A stretch of 64,000 nucleotides of DNA from Sphingopyxis sp. LC363 (GTDB taxonomy: Bacteria; Pseudomonadota; Alphaproteobacteria; Sphingomonadales; Sphingomonadaceae): positions 124,001 to 188,000 of the forward strand of contig NZ_JNFC01000034.1 in assembly GCF_000756385.1 (NCBI RefSeq), written 5' to 3'. The translations under genes were made by a program, and so were the position numbers. A model generated the notes under the pieces. That model was not told where the DNA came from and searched no databases. It saw only the letters and a list, made by a program, of their open reading frames with translations. This document shows positions 17,768 through 26,486 of this stretch, in pieces; position 1 is the first letter of the stretch, and every line of letters starts with the position of its first letter.

Positions 17768-17906
17768 ATCCTCCCTGTCGCGTAGCGATGGGGAGGGGGA
17801 CCGCTCATCGCAGATGAGTGGTGGAGGGGCCGTGACGTTGCGCTAAAGCCCCTCCGCCAGCGGCTGCGCCGCTGCCACCTCCCCATGCCTACGGCACAGG
17901 GAGGAT
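17768..17906. repeat. Palindromic intergenic repeat, family A, copy 2
   Basis: 139 bp between convergent tesA and the ynfA-like gene. Starts ATCCTCCCTGTCGCG and ends CACAGGGAGGAT, with the central GCGGCTGCGCCGCTGCC shared with copies 1 and 3. It could fold as a long imperfect hairpin from either strand and may act as a bidirectional 3' end. Confidence 0.9.
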
Positions 17907-17913
17907 TGAGGAC

Positions 17914-18237
17914 TCAACCGCCCCGCGGCCCGAACAATATGATCGCCGCACCGCCAAGGCACACGGCGGCGCCGATCAGGTCCCAGCGATCGGGCTTCGC
18001 GCCCTCGACCGCCCACAGCCACAGCAGCGCCGAGACGATATAGACGCCGCCATAAGCGGCGTAGGTGCGCCCGGCATGCTCGGCATCGACGAGCGTGAGC
18101 AGCCAGGCGAACAGCGCGAGCGATGCCACCCCGGGCACGACCCACCACACCGACTTGTCCAGCCGCAGCCACGCCCAGAAGGCGAAGCAGCCCGCGATTT
18201 CCGCGAGCGCCGCGCCGATATATGCGAATGCCGTCAT
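17914..18237 (-). CDS. YnfA/UPF0060 small membrane protein
   Basis: A 107-residue protein with four predicted membrane helices and the family hallmarks [22 protein letters not shown] and [19 protein letters not shown]. It belongs to the UPF0060 group, distantly related to small multidrug-resistance transporters; its function is not settled. The family A repeat separates it from convergent tesA. The ATG at 18237 gives the normal N terminus. Confidence 0.92.
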   Translation of the reverse strand: MTAFAYIGAALAEIAGCFAFWAWLRLDKSVWWVVPGVASLALFAWLLTLVDAEHAGRTYAAYGGVYIVSALLWLWAVEGAKPDRWDLIGAAVCLGGAAIILFGPRGG

Positions 18238-18263
18238 CGCCGCACCGTGGCCGGAGCGTGGGC

Positions 18264-18296
18264 AAAAGAAAAGGGGCGACCCGATGGGCCGCCCCT
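18264..18296 (-). terminator. Intrinsic terminator of the beta-barrel protein gene
   Basis: Read on the minus strand: GGGGCGGCCC-ATC-GGGTCGCCCC followed by TTTTCTTTT. This 10-bp stem with one mismatch and a strong T-run lies just after the gene at 18325-18783. It ends near the ynfA start. Confidence 0.9.
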
Positions 18297-18324
18297 CTCT
18301 TTTCGTTTCGCTGGTCCGAAAGGA

Positions 18325-18783
18325 TCAGAAAGCAAAGCCGAGGCCGACGACGAAGGTGTCGAAGTCGCCGAAGTTGTCGATGAACTGGTGACGATATTCG
18401 CCCTTGGCATAGACATTCTGGGTCAGCTTATGCTGGTAGCCGGCGCCGACATAGGGATCGTCGACGTCGCCGAAGGTGTAACCGCCGGTGGCATAAAGCT
18501 TGCCGCTGGCGCCGATCTTGGCACCAACGCGGCCGCCAGCCGAAAACTGGACGTTCGCGCCGTCGACGAGAACCTTGTCGCCCGCGATTTCGGCGCCGAC
18601 GAAGGTCGAGCTGCCGAGGTCGAAATCATAACCGGCGGCGAGACCGAGCGTGCCTTCGTCCTGGCCATTGCCGGTGATCAGACCGCCGCGCACTTCGGCG
18701 CGAGCTTCGCCGCCTTCGGCCGCCATGGCGGGGGTTGCAACGATGGCCGTCAGGAGAGCGGCTGCAACTGCGAACTTCTTCAT
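18325..18783 (-). CDS. Small outer-membrane beta-barrel protein (opacity-type)
   Basis: A 152-residue protein with a Sec signal peptide (MKKFAVAAALLTAIVATPAMA) followed by alternating beta-strand pattern and a terminal aromatic residue (VVGLGFAF), typical of outer-membrane barrels. The strands YDFDLGSSTFVGAEIAG, GGRVGAKIGASGKLYATGGYTF and AKGEYRHQFIDNFGDFDTFVVGLGF suggest eight strands, as in the OmpA-like/opacity (OMP_b-brl) family. Probably a structural or adhesive surface protein. It has a strong terminator and a long AT-rich 5' region. Confidence 0.8.
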   Translation of the reverse strand: MKKFAVAAALLTAIVATPAMAAEGGEARAEVRGGLITGNGQDEGTLGLAAGYDFDLGSSTFVGAEIAGDKVLVDGANVQFSAGGRVGAKIGASGKLYATGGYTFGDVDDPYVGAGYQHKLTQNVYAKGEYRHQFIDNFGDFDTFVVGLGFAF

Positions 18784-19007
18784 GTTGTTTTCCTTCTTTC
18801 AAATCCGGCTGCGCCCTTTGGGTCGCGGCCGGCTCTTAAATGGCGTTCGCGGCTGTCGCTTCAATGAATGGATCGTTCAGAATATGACAATTTTCTTACC
18901 TGTGTTATTTTTACCACACGGTATGGAATGGCTATGCGAAATCATACCCGCGGAACCACGGATTTCTGGCGATTTTTAAAAGGAAGAAGTCGGCGCGCGA
19001 AGGGCGA

Positions 19008-20258
19008 TCAGCCGAGCGCGGCCTGTTTTTCCTCGGCGATGCGGTCGAGTTCGGCGCGCGTCGGCTTGGTCGCCGCGCTTTTCAGCTGTCCGCACGCCGC
19101 CATGATGTCGCGCCCGCGCGGGGTGCGCACCGGCGCCGAAATGCCGGCCTTGAAAATCAGGTTGCTGAACGCGCGTACCCGCTCGGGCGTCGAACATTCA
19201 TAGGGCGCGCCGGGCCAAGGATTGAACGGGATCAGATTGACCTTCGCCGGCAGATTATATTGCTTGATCAGCCGCACGAGCTCGCGGGCATCCGCGTCGC
19301 TGTCGTTCTTGTCCTTGAGCATCACATATTCGAAGGTGATGCGCCGCGCATTGTTCGCGCCGGGATAGTCGGCGCAGGCCTGCAACAGCTCCTCGATGCC
19401 ATATTTGCGGTTAAGCGGCACGATCTCGTCGCGGATTTCCTTGTTCACCGCGTGGAGCGAGACCGCGAGATTGACCCCGATCTCGTCGCCCGCGCGCGCC
19501 ATCATCGGCACGACGCCGCTGGTCGACAAAGTGATCCGCCGCTTCGACAGCGCGAGCCCGTCGCCGTCCATCACGATCTTGAGCGCGCCCTTGACCTCGT
19601 CGAAATTATAAAGCGGCTCGCCCATGCCCATCATCACGATGTTGGTGAGCATGCGGCCGTCGGCGGTATAGTGGCCAGCGGCATCCTCGTCGGCATCGTC
19701 ATCTTCGGGATCGGCGCCGAACCCCGCCATCGTGCCTTTGGGCCACTCGCCGAGCGCGTCGCGTGCGAGCAGGACCTGCCCGACGATCTCGCCCGCGCCG
19801 AGGTTGCGGACGAGGCGCATCGTGCCGGTGTGGCAGAAACGGCAATTGAGCGTGCAGCCGACCTGGCTCGACACGCACAGCGTACCCCGATCGGCGTCGG
19901 GGATGAAGACCATTTCATATTCCTGGCCGTCGGCGGCGGCGAGCAGCCATTTGCGCGTGCCGTCGCTCGACACCTGCGCCTCGCGCACCGTCGGGCGCCC
20001 GATGATGAAGCGGTCGGTCAGCCAGGGACGCATCGTTTTGGCGATGTCGGTCATCGCCTCGAAATCGGTGACGCCGCGGTGATAGATCCAGTGCCAGATC
20101 TGCTTGGCGCGCAGCTTCGCCGCTTTCGCGTCCAGTCCGGCCTCGACGAGCACGCCGCCGATCGCGTCCCGGGTCAGCCCGACGAGGTCGATGCGGTTGC
20201 CGCCGCGCAGCGGGACGGTGCCCGTCGTGACGGGGTCGATATGGCCGGGAATCTGCAT
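19008..20258 (-). CDS. rlmN: 23S rRNA (adenine2503-C2)/tRNA methyltransferase
   Basis: A radical-SAM enzyme that methylates A2503 of 23S rRNA and A37 of some tRNAs. The CxxxCxxC cluster is at C135, C139 and C142 ([10 protein letters not shown]). The catalytic C128 (TLCVSSQ) and the C-terminal cysteine (IMAACGQL) are present. The 416 residues are slightly longer than usual because of an acidic insertion ([21 protein letters not shown]) after the cluster. The ATG at 20258 (MQIPGHIDP) is preferred; the upstream open frame is the repeat at 20310-20436. Confidence 0.95.
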   Translation of the reverse strand: MQIPGHIDPVTTGTVPLRGGNRIDLVGLTRDAIGGVLVEAGLDAKAAKLRAKQIWHWIYHRGVTDFEAMTDIAKTMRPWLTDRFIIGRPTVREAQVSSDGTRKWLLAAADGQEYEMVFIPDADRGTLCVSSQVGCTLNCRFCHTGTMRLVRNLGAGEIVGQVLLARDALGEWPKGTMAGFGADPEDDDADEDAAGHYTADGRMLTNIVMMGMGEPLYNFDEVKGALKIVMDGDGLALSKRRITLSTSGVVPMMARAGDEIGVNLAVSLHAVNKEIRDEIVPLNRKYGIEELLQACADYPGANNARRITFEYVMLKDKNDSDADARELVRLIKQYNLPAKVNLIPFNPWPGAPYECSTPERVRAFSNLIFKAGISAPVRTPRGRDIMAACGQLKSAATKPTRAELDRIAEEKQAALG

Positions 20259-20309
20259 GATGCGCGGCCATATAGTGGGAGAGGGCGAAAAGCGCAATTG
20301 GGCGCGGTT

Positions 20310-20436
20310 ATCCTCCCTGTCGCGAAGCGATGGGGAGGGGGACCATCCGCAGGATGGTGGAGGGGCGATAGGCACCAGCCTCTCCGTCAGCGGCTGCGCC
20401 GCTGCCACCTCGCCATGTCTGCGGCACAGGGAGGAT
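20310..20436. repeat. Palindromic intergenic repeat, family A, copy 3
   Basis: 127 bp between the SDR stop (20443) and the rlmN start (20258). Same ends and central core as copies 1 and 2, but the left half is shorter (GACCATCCGCAGGATGGTGG as the inner stem). Because rlmN and the SDR gene run in the same direction, it lies inside a likely transcript. Confidence 0.9.
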
Positions 20437-20442
20437 CAAAGA

Positions 20443-21186
<744 letters not shown>

Positions 21187-21229
21187 GGCGCTTCTCCTTT
21201 GGGGGTGGTGAGAGGCCTAGATATTCCTA

Positions 21230-21248
21230 TACTCTCCAAAGGAAAGTA
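21230..21248. promoter_or_regulatory. Putative HxlR operator
   Basis: TACTCTCC-AAA-GGAAAGTA, an imperfect 8-bp dyad (7 of 8 matches) midway between the divergent SDR and hxlR-type genes. The position fits autoregulation and control of the SDR gene; binding is inferred. Confidence 0.45.
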
Positions 21249-21299
21249 GGCACCCGAAGGTGCGATAGTTACCAAAAAGAGAGAGTTGGATTTTCAGCC

Positions 21300-21692
21300 A
21301 TGCCTGCCGCCGAAAAAATTTCATACGATCCGCATGCGCCGGTCGATCCGCGTGTCGAGACGCTCGTCAACGAACTCATCGGCCGAGTCGCCGACAAATG
21401 GACTCTCCTCGTCCTCGAGGAACTGGAAGATCATGGAACCTGCCGCTTCACCGAATTGGCGCGGCTCGTTCCGGGGATCAGCCAGAAGATGCTGACGCAG
21501 ACTTTGCGGGCGATGGAGCGTGACGGTCTGCTGGTGCGCACGGTCCACCCGGTGGTCCCGCCCAAGGTCGAATATTGCCTTACCGATCTCGGTCACAGTC
21601 TGGGTGAAGCCTTTTGCGGCGTCTGGATCTGGGCCGAAACCAATCTCGACCGGATCGAAAGGGCGCGATCGGCCTTCGACGCGCGCGGGTAG
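21300..21692 (+). CDS. HxlR-family winged-helix regulator
   Basis: A 130-residue DNA-binding protein with the HxlR/MarR-like winged helix (VADKWTLLVLEELEDHGTCRFTELARLVPGISQKMLTQTLRAMERDGLLVRTVHPVVPPKVEYCLTDLG). HxlR proteins usually repress a divergent enzyme gene and respond to electrophiles or small ligands. The neighbour is an SDR, so redox or aldehyde stress is a fair guess. No redox-active cysteine pair is obvious. Confidence 0.9.
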   Translation: MPAAEKISYDPHAPVDPRVETLVNELIGRVADKWTLLVLEELEDHGTCRFTELARLVPGISQKMLTQTLRAMERDGLLVRTVHPVVPPKVEYCLTDLGHSLGEAFCGVWIWAETNLDRIERARSAFDARG

Positions 21693-21695
21693 GCC

Positions 21696-22130
21696 TTACC
21701 GTTTGCGTCCGAATTGCCCCGGCAGGCCGGTGGCGCGGGTGAGGCCGGGGCGCCAGGTATCGACGCGCGGCGGGGGGATGATCTGGAACTCGGCCATGCT
21801 GTCGGCGGCGGCGATCTGGTCGGTGTGCGCGGCGCGCAGCCGCATGGTTTCGATCTCGCGGTCGGTCTGGATGCCGAAGCGCGTGCCCGCGACCCAGCGC
21901 ACCGTCCCCAACATCGGTTCGTGGCCGGGCAGGAACAGCGTCATACGCTCGCCGATCTGCAGGATATGGGGTCCCTGTCCGCCGACGCCCGTCAACGAGA
22001 CATTGCGCAGCGTGACGTCGAACCGGCCGAGCCGCTGACAGGCGAGCGCCGCCTTGACCAGACGCGACTGCCGCGGTTGGCGCTTTTCCTCCGGGTTTGA
22101 TGAGGCAGGGGAGGCCTCGGGATTCGACAT
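21696..22130 (-). CDS. PilZ-domain protein
   Basis: A 144-residue protein with a PilZ-like beta barrel: QPRQSRLVKAALACQRLGRFDVTLRNVSLTGVGG, then GERMTLFLPGHEPMLGTVRWVAGTRFGIQTDREIE. The RxxxR motif for c-di-GMP appears only partly (RQPRQSR), so ligand binding is uncertain. A second PilZ protein is at 56832-57221. It ends three bases before the HxlR stop, convergent. Confidence 0.75.
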   Translation of the reverse strand: MSNPEASPASSNPEEKRQPRQSRLVKAALACQRLGRFDVTLRNVSLTGVGGQGPHILQIGERMTLFLPGHEPMLGTVRWVAGTRFGIQTDREIETMRLRAAHTDQIAAADSMAEFQIIPPPRVDTWRPGLTRATGLPGQFGRKR

Positions 22131-22270
22131 GCGCGACTCAGTATTTGCCGCCCGATTCCCACCTCGGACGGTTATCTATTTGGTCCCGGACACGAGTCCT
22201 AAACAGGGAAGGTAAATTTTCGTATAGCGTGTTTGATAATTGTGCGGAATTATCCGGCCGTCGGCGCGCC

Positions 22271-24121
22271 TCAATAGGCCAGCGCACACCCGTCGGCACG
22301 CATCTCGCTCGCTGCGGCATAGACACGCGTGTCGCCATCCATGCGATGCTCGACGCATTGATAGCGACCGAATCCGCCATCGGGTTCGCCGATCGTCCAG
22401 CCAATATCGGCCAGCTTCCGGCGGCTCGCCTCGGGCACCCCGCTTTCGAGCCGCAACATGCCGTTCGGGTCGAGATCCGGCGAATCCTCGCCCATCGTTT
22501 CGGACGATCCCTCATGGTGCCAGCGCGGCGAGTCGCCGGCCGACTGGATTTCGAGCCCGTAATCGACGCGGTTGATGACGATCTGCGCCTGCCCCTGCGG
22601 CTGCATGTCGCCGCCCATCACGCCGAAGCTCATCCACGGCACCTGCCCACGCGCTGCGAAGCCCGGGATGATCGTCTGGAACGGCCGCTTGCCGGGCGCA
22701 TAGATGTTCGGATGCCCGTCCTGCAGACTGAACAATTGCCCGCGATCCTGGAACATGAAGCCGAGACCGTCGGCGACCAGCCCCGACCCCATGCCGCGGA
22801 AGTTCGACTGGATCATCGACACCATCATCCCGTCCTGGTCGGCGCAGCTGAAATAGGTGGTGTCGCCGCGGCTTGGCGCCTGTCCCGGATGGACGGGGGT
22901 GAGCAGGCGGTCGGGGCGGATCAGCTTGGCGCGCTCGGCCGCATATTCCTTCGAGATCAGCCATTCGACCGGCACGTTCGAAAAGTGCGGATCGGCGTAG
23001 TAACGCGCGCGGTCCTCATAGGCGAGACGCTTCGCCTCGGCCTGCAGGTGGATCGACAGCGCCGACTGGAAGCCCGCGCCTTTCAGGTCGAAATGCTCGA
23101 GGATGTTGAGCATCTGCAAGGTCGCGATCCCCTGCGTGTTCGCGCCGAGGGCATAAACGTCGGTGCCGCGATAGCCCGTTTTGTGCGGCTCGATCCATTC
23201 GGACTTGTGCGCGGCGAGATCCTCGTAGCGCAGCCAGCCGCCGATCCGCTTGAAATAGGCGTCGATGGTGCGCGCGATTTCGCCCTCGTAAAAGGCGTCG
23301 CGGCCGCCTTCGGCGATCAGGCGGAAGGTGCGCGCAAGGTCGGGGTTGCGGAAAACCTGTCCCGCAGCCGGGCCTTTGCCGTCGTTCAGGCCATAGGTGC
23401 GGATCGCATTGTCGACTTCTTCGATTCCGCGGCCGGGCTGGCGGAAGCCGGCGAGGCTGCGGCGGATATAATATGCGATCATGTCGGGGACCGGCGCCCC
23501 CGCCTCGGCATGCGCGATGACGGGCTCGAACAGCTCCTTCCACGGCAGCTTGCCGTAACGCTGGTGCATCGTCCACCAGCCGTCGACCGTCCCCGGCACC
23601 GACACGCTGATCGCGCCATAGGCGGGCAGGGTGCCGCCCTTGGCGCGGCTGCGCACCGTCGCGAGGTCGAGCCCGCGGGGGCTCTTGCCCGATCCCGCGA
23701 GACCGGCGAGCTTCTTCGTCTTCGGGTCCCAGATCATCGCATAGACATCGCCGCCGATGCCGTTCGCGGTCGGCTCGAGCAGGCCAAGGCACGCGTTGAT
23801 CGCAATCGCCGCATCGACCGCCGAGCCGCCACGCTTCAAAATGTCGATCCCCGCCTGTGTCGCGAGCGGATGCGCGGTTCCCGCCGCGCCGCTGAGCCCA
23901 TAAGCTGCGGTGCGCGACGCGAAGCTGGCGCCGACGGGGCGGTCGCCGCTTTGGACGTCGGGTCGCACGAAGCGGTCGGCACCGGCGTCCCAGACCGGCG
24001 GCATCGAAGCATTCGCCTTGGGGGCGGCGGGCGCCGTCTTAGGCTTCGTGCCCTCGGCGAGGCCGGCCGTCGGCAATAGCGCAGCGGCGGGAACGGCGGC
24101 GAGGAGTGTGCGGCGACGCAT
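22271..24121 (-). CDS. Gamma-glutamyltransferase-family protein (second copy)
   Basis: A 616-residue Ntn-hydrolase of the GGT family, with signal peptide MRRRTLLAAVPAAALLPTAGLA (twin-arginine-like). The catalytic Thr is the first of TTYF (about residue 421, in RGDTTYFSCAD). The usual GSAGG loop is replaced by SFGVMGGDMQPQGQ, typical of the diverged YwrD-like branch, which can be cephalosporin acylase-like or act on gamma-glutamyl compounds. It is the paralogue of the canonical enzyme at 1121-2812. Confidence 0.88.
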   Translation of the reverse strand: MRRRTLLAAVPAAALLPTAGLAEGTKPKTAPAAPKANASMPPVWDAGADRFVRPDVQSGDRPVGASFASRTAAYGLSGAAGTAHPLATQAGIDILKRGGSAVDAAIAINACLGLLEPTANGIGGDVYAMIWDPKTKKLAGLAGSGKSPRGLDLATVRSRAKGGTLPAYGAISVSVPGTVDGWWTMHQRYGKLPWKELFEPVIAHAEAGAPVPDMIAYYIRRSLAGFRQPGRGIEEVDNAIRTYGLNDGKGPAAGQVFRNPDLARTFRLIAEGGRDAFYEGEIARTIDAYFKRIGGWLRYEDLAAHKSEWIEPHKTGYRGTDVYALGANTQGIATLQMLNILEHFDLKGAGFQSALSIHLQAEAKRLAYEDRARYYADPHFSNVPVEWLISKEYAAERAKLIRPDRLLTPVHPGQAPSRGDTTYFSCADQDGMMVSMIQSNFRGMGSGLVADGLGFMFQDRGQLFSLQDGHPNIYAPGKRPFQTIIPGFAARGQVPWMSFGVMGGDMQPQGQAQIVINRVDYGLEIQSAGDSPRWHHEGSSETMGEDSPDLDPNGMLRLESGVPEASRRKLADIGWTIGEPDGGFGRYQCVEHRMDGDTRVYAAASEMRADGCALAY

Positions 24122-24226
24122 GGGCTCGGGATCCCCCTGAGGAAAAACCCGATTTTTGCGGGATATGCCCGCGATGGCAAGGCCGGAATCGCTATCCGAT
24201 ACGGTAAAGCGGGCGTCGGGCGTAGC

Positions 24227-24260
24227 AAAAGGCCCGCCGCGTGCGGAGCACGGGCGGGCC
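24227..24260 (-). terminator. Intrinsic terminator after the DRY-rich secreted protein gene
   Basis: Minus-strand GGCCCGCC-loop-GGCGGGCC followed by TTTT, with further pairing of CGTGC and GCACG in the loop. Lies about 22 bp after the stop of 24283-24810. Confidence 0.85.
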
Positions 24261-24282
24261 GGAAGGCGATAGGTTCGGAGGC

Positions 24283-24810
24283 TTAACGCAGACCTGAAAA
24301 GTCGATGTCCCGCACGCGGCCGTAGCGAACGTCGCAGCTGAACTTGCCGCGGTCATAATAGCCGCCACGGCCCCAGCGGCCGCCGTAACCGTCGCGCACG
24401 ACGACGCGGCCCTTGACCCGATAGCCGTCGCGCTTGCGGTCGATGTCGGTCACCTCGGTGACGTCGGTGCGGCCATAGCGGCGGCTGCCGCGTTCGACGG
24501 CGTTAACGCACTGGCGGATCGCGCTGCGGCTGTTGCCATAGCGGTTGTAATTATAGCCATAGCCGTAGCGCGGATCGTCATAGCGATAGCGATCGTCATA
24601 TCGGTCGTAGCGATCATAGCGGTCGTTGTCGCCGCTCGACAGGATCGCCGCGAGGCCGCCGAGGACGACGGCGCCGGCGATGATTTCGCCCGCGCTGATC
24701 CCGTCGCGGTCATAGCGGTCGCGCGCCGCGGCGGGGGCGGCGCTCATCAGCATCGCGCCGGCGGTGGCCGCACCAATTGCGGCTCTGGTCAGGTTGGTCT
24801 TGATAGCCAT
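24283..24810 (-). CDS. Secreted Asp/Arg/Tyr-rich protein of unknown function
   Basis: A 175-residue protein: signal peptide to APAAARDRYDR, one hydrophobic GEIIAGAVVLGGLAAILSSG segment, then a low-complexity block of DRYDR and RYDD units with GYGYNYNRYGN, and a C-terminal folded part with two cysteines (IRQCVNAVERGSRRYG; KFSCDVRYGRVRDIDFSGLR). Tyr/Arg repeats suggest surface exposure or nucleic-acid or polysaccharide contact. I know it only as a conserved sphingomonad envelope protein. A strong terminator follows. Confidence 0.8.
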   Translation of the reverse strand: MAIKTNLTRAAIGAATAGAMLMSAAPAAARDRYDRDGISAGEIIAGAVVLGGLAAILSSGDNDRYDRYDRYDDRYRYDDPRYGYGYNYNRYGNSRSAIRQCVNAVERGSRRYGRTDVTEVTDIDRKRDGYRVKGRVVVRDGYGGRWGRGGYYDRGKFSCDVRYGRVRDIDFSGLR

Positions 24811-24983
24811 GGTTCGGTCTCCTCAAACAACGCAGGCGGCATGGGGCAGCCTGTTGAGGATGGTCTAGCGGACCCGCCGTGACGCGGTGCTGAACCCGGC
24901 GCTTATCTGGCGTTCAGCCTTGGTTTTGCTGGCGTTCATCTAACGCGCCCTTGCGCGGAGGCGGCAAAGCGCGGGGCCAAAGG

Positions 24984-25014
24984 AAAGGCCCGCCATCCGG
25001 TGGATGACGGGCCT
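24984..25014 (-). terminator. Intrinsic terminator after the glycine-zipper gene
   Basis: Minus strand: AAGGCCCGTCATCC-ACC-GGATGGCGGGCCTTT, a near-perfect 14-bp stem with a short T tail. Lies about 40 bp after the stop of 25056-25883. Works as a symmetric hairpin on both strands. Confidence 0.85.
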
Positions 25015-25055
25015 TGAGACCAGATAATAGGTGACCAGACCTATCTCATGACACT

Positions 25056-25883
25056 TCAGCAGACGCAGCGCGGCACCGGCTTGCGTTTCGGTTTCCATTT
25101 TTTCTTCGCGACATAGCGTTTCCGCACCGGCACATTTTCATAATAGGTGCGCGTCGAGGTCTCGACCGTCTCGGTCACGACCGGCGCGCCGTTGATGATC
25201 GTCGTGACGACAACGCCCGGCGTATAATAGCCGTAGCCATAGCCGTAACCGCCGTGATGGTAGGTGGTTAAATAGCCGCCGGGATAATAACCGCCTTGAT
25301 AATAGCCACCCTGATAGCGGGCGCTGCGGCTCGACCACCATTGTTCGCATTTCTTCCGGTCCGCGGCGCTGCCGATCGCCGACCCGGCGAGCGCGCCGAC
25401 CCCGGCGCCGATCAGCGTGCCCGCGGTGCGGTCGCCGCGGCCGGCAATGCGGTTGCCGGCGATACCCCCCACGAGCCCGCCGACAACCGCGCCGCCCACT
25501 GTGCCCCCCCGGCCACAGCGGCGTTCCATTTCCGCTTCGTAACGCGGGTCATACCCGCCACTATAATATGGATCATAAGCGGGCGGCGGCGGATAGCCGG
25601 CGCCATGGCCTTCGATCGTGCCCTCGTAGCGCCCTTCGTAGACGCGTCCGTCGGGCGCTTCATAGGTGCCGTCCCACGTGCCGCTCCAGCGGCCCTCGGC
25701 ATCATAGGTGCCGTTCACGGTGCGATAGTCGACCTCGCTCGGCACGCGGTCGGGATAGCCGGTGTAGACGCGCGTATCGGGATCGGCGGGAACGCCATAG
25801 TCGAGTGCGGGCTGTTCGGCGCGGGCATGACCCGCCAGCAACAGCGACCCCGCGGCCAATCCCAACAACACGAACGTGCGCAT
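25056..25883 (-). CDS. Glycine-zipper 2TM-domain envelope protein
   Basis: A 275-residue secreted protein. After the signal peptide (MRTFVLLGLAAGSLLLAGHARA) come MORN-like repeats (GRWSGTWDGTYEAPDGRVYEGRYEG), then a 17-kDa-antigen type glycine-zipper domain (GGAVVGGLVGGIAGNRIAG and GAGVGALAGSAIGSAADRKKCEQWW), then a Tyr/Gly-rich tail with a lysine-rich C terminus. Expected to sit in the outer membrane or periplasm. Transcribed with its own terminator; the upstream promoter region is AT-rich (TTAACAGCTTGTTAG). Confidence 0.85.
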   Translation of the reverse strand: MRTFVLLGLAAGSLLLAGHARAEQPALDYGVPADPDTRVYTGYPDRVPSEVDYRTVNGTYDAEGRWSGTWDGTYEAPDGRVYEGRYEGTIEGHGAGYPPPPAYDPYYSGGYDPRYEAEMERRCGRGGTVGGAVVGGLVGGIAGNRIAGRGDRTAGTLIGAGVGALAGSAIGSAADRKKCEQWWSSRSARYQGGYYQGGYYPGGYLTTYHHGGYGYGYGYYTPGVVVTTIINGAPVVTETVETSTRTYYENVPVRKRYVAKKKWKPKRKPVPRCVC

Positions 25884-25997
25884 GACTTGCTCCCTGTTCC
25901 CTCGGCCCGAACCGATTGGTTAACAGCTTGTTAGCAAAAATGGCGTGTGTTCGCGATTCCGTTAACCGTGAAGTTTATGTCCCGATTTGGGGCGGGT

Positions 25998-26486
25998 TTA
26001 GCTTGCGAGCGAAGCCGCGATGCGCGCCACCAGCGCTTCGGCGCCCGCCTGGTCGGCGGCGGTGAAGCGCGCGGGGGTCGGGCTGTCGAGGTCGAGCACG
26101 CCGACCAGCCGGTCGTCCGCGATCACCGGCACGACGAGTTCGCTGCGGCTGTCGGCGTCGCACGCGATATGGCCGGGGAAGGTGTGGACATCGTCGACGC
26201 GCTGGGTGGCGCGCAGCCGCGCGGCGGCACCGCACACGCCCTTGTCGAGCGCGATGCGGATGCACGCCGCCTTGCCCTGGAACGGGCCGAGCACGAGTTC
26301 GCTGCCGTCGAAGCGGTAGAAGCCCGCCCAGTTGAGGTCGGGGATCGCCTGCCAGATCAGCGCCGCGACATTTGCCATATTGGCGATGCCGTCGCGCTCG
26401 CCCGCGACGAGCGACGCGGCGGCGTCGCCCGCCTCGGCCCATAATTCGGCGGGATCGGTGGCCGAGAAGGAGAGGGCGTAGGACAT
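25998..26486 (-). CDS. Free methionine-(R)-sulfoxide reductase, GAF type
   Basis: Reduces free Met-R-sulfoxide. The 162-residue protein is one GAF domain of the fRMsr family, with the three redox cysteines in place: C75 (AACIRI), C85 (GVCGAAA) and C109 (IACDADSRSELVVP). The ATG at 26486 is used because it overlaps the prolyl oligopeptidase stop as TAATG and gives the normal N terminus. The genes are translationally coupled. Confidence 0.9.
   Translation of the reverse strand: MSYALSFSATDPAELWAEAGDAAASLVAGERDGIANMANVAALIWQAIPDLNWAGFYRFDGSELVLGPFQGKAACIRIALDKGVCGAAARLRATQRVDDVHTFPGHIACDADSRSELVVPVIADDRLVGVLDLDSPTPARFTAADQAGAEALVARIAASLAS

Noticed and set aside
22097..24079. 660-residue + strand ORF
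   Set aside because: Opposite the second GGT gene, which has a signal peptide and the catalytic Thr.
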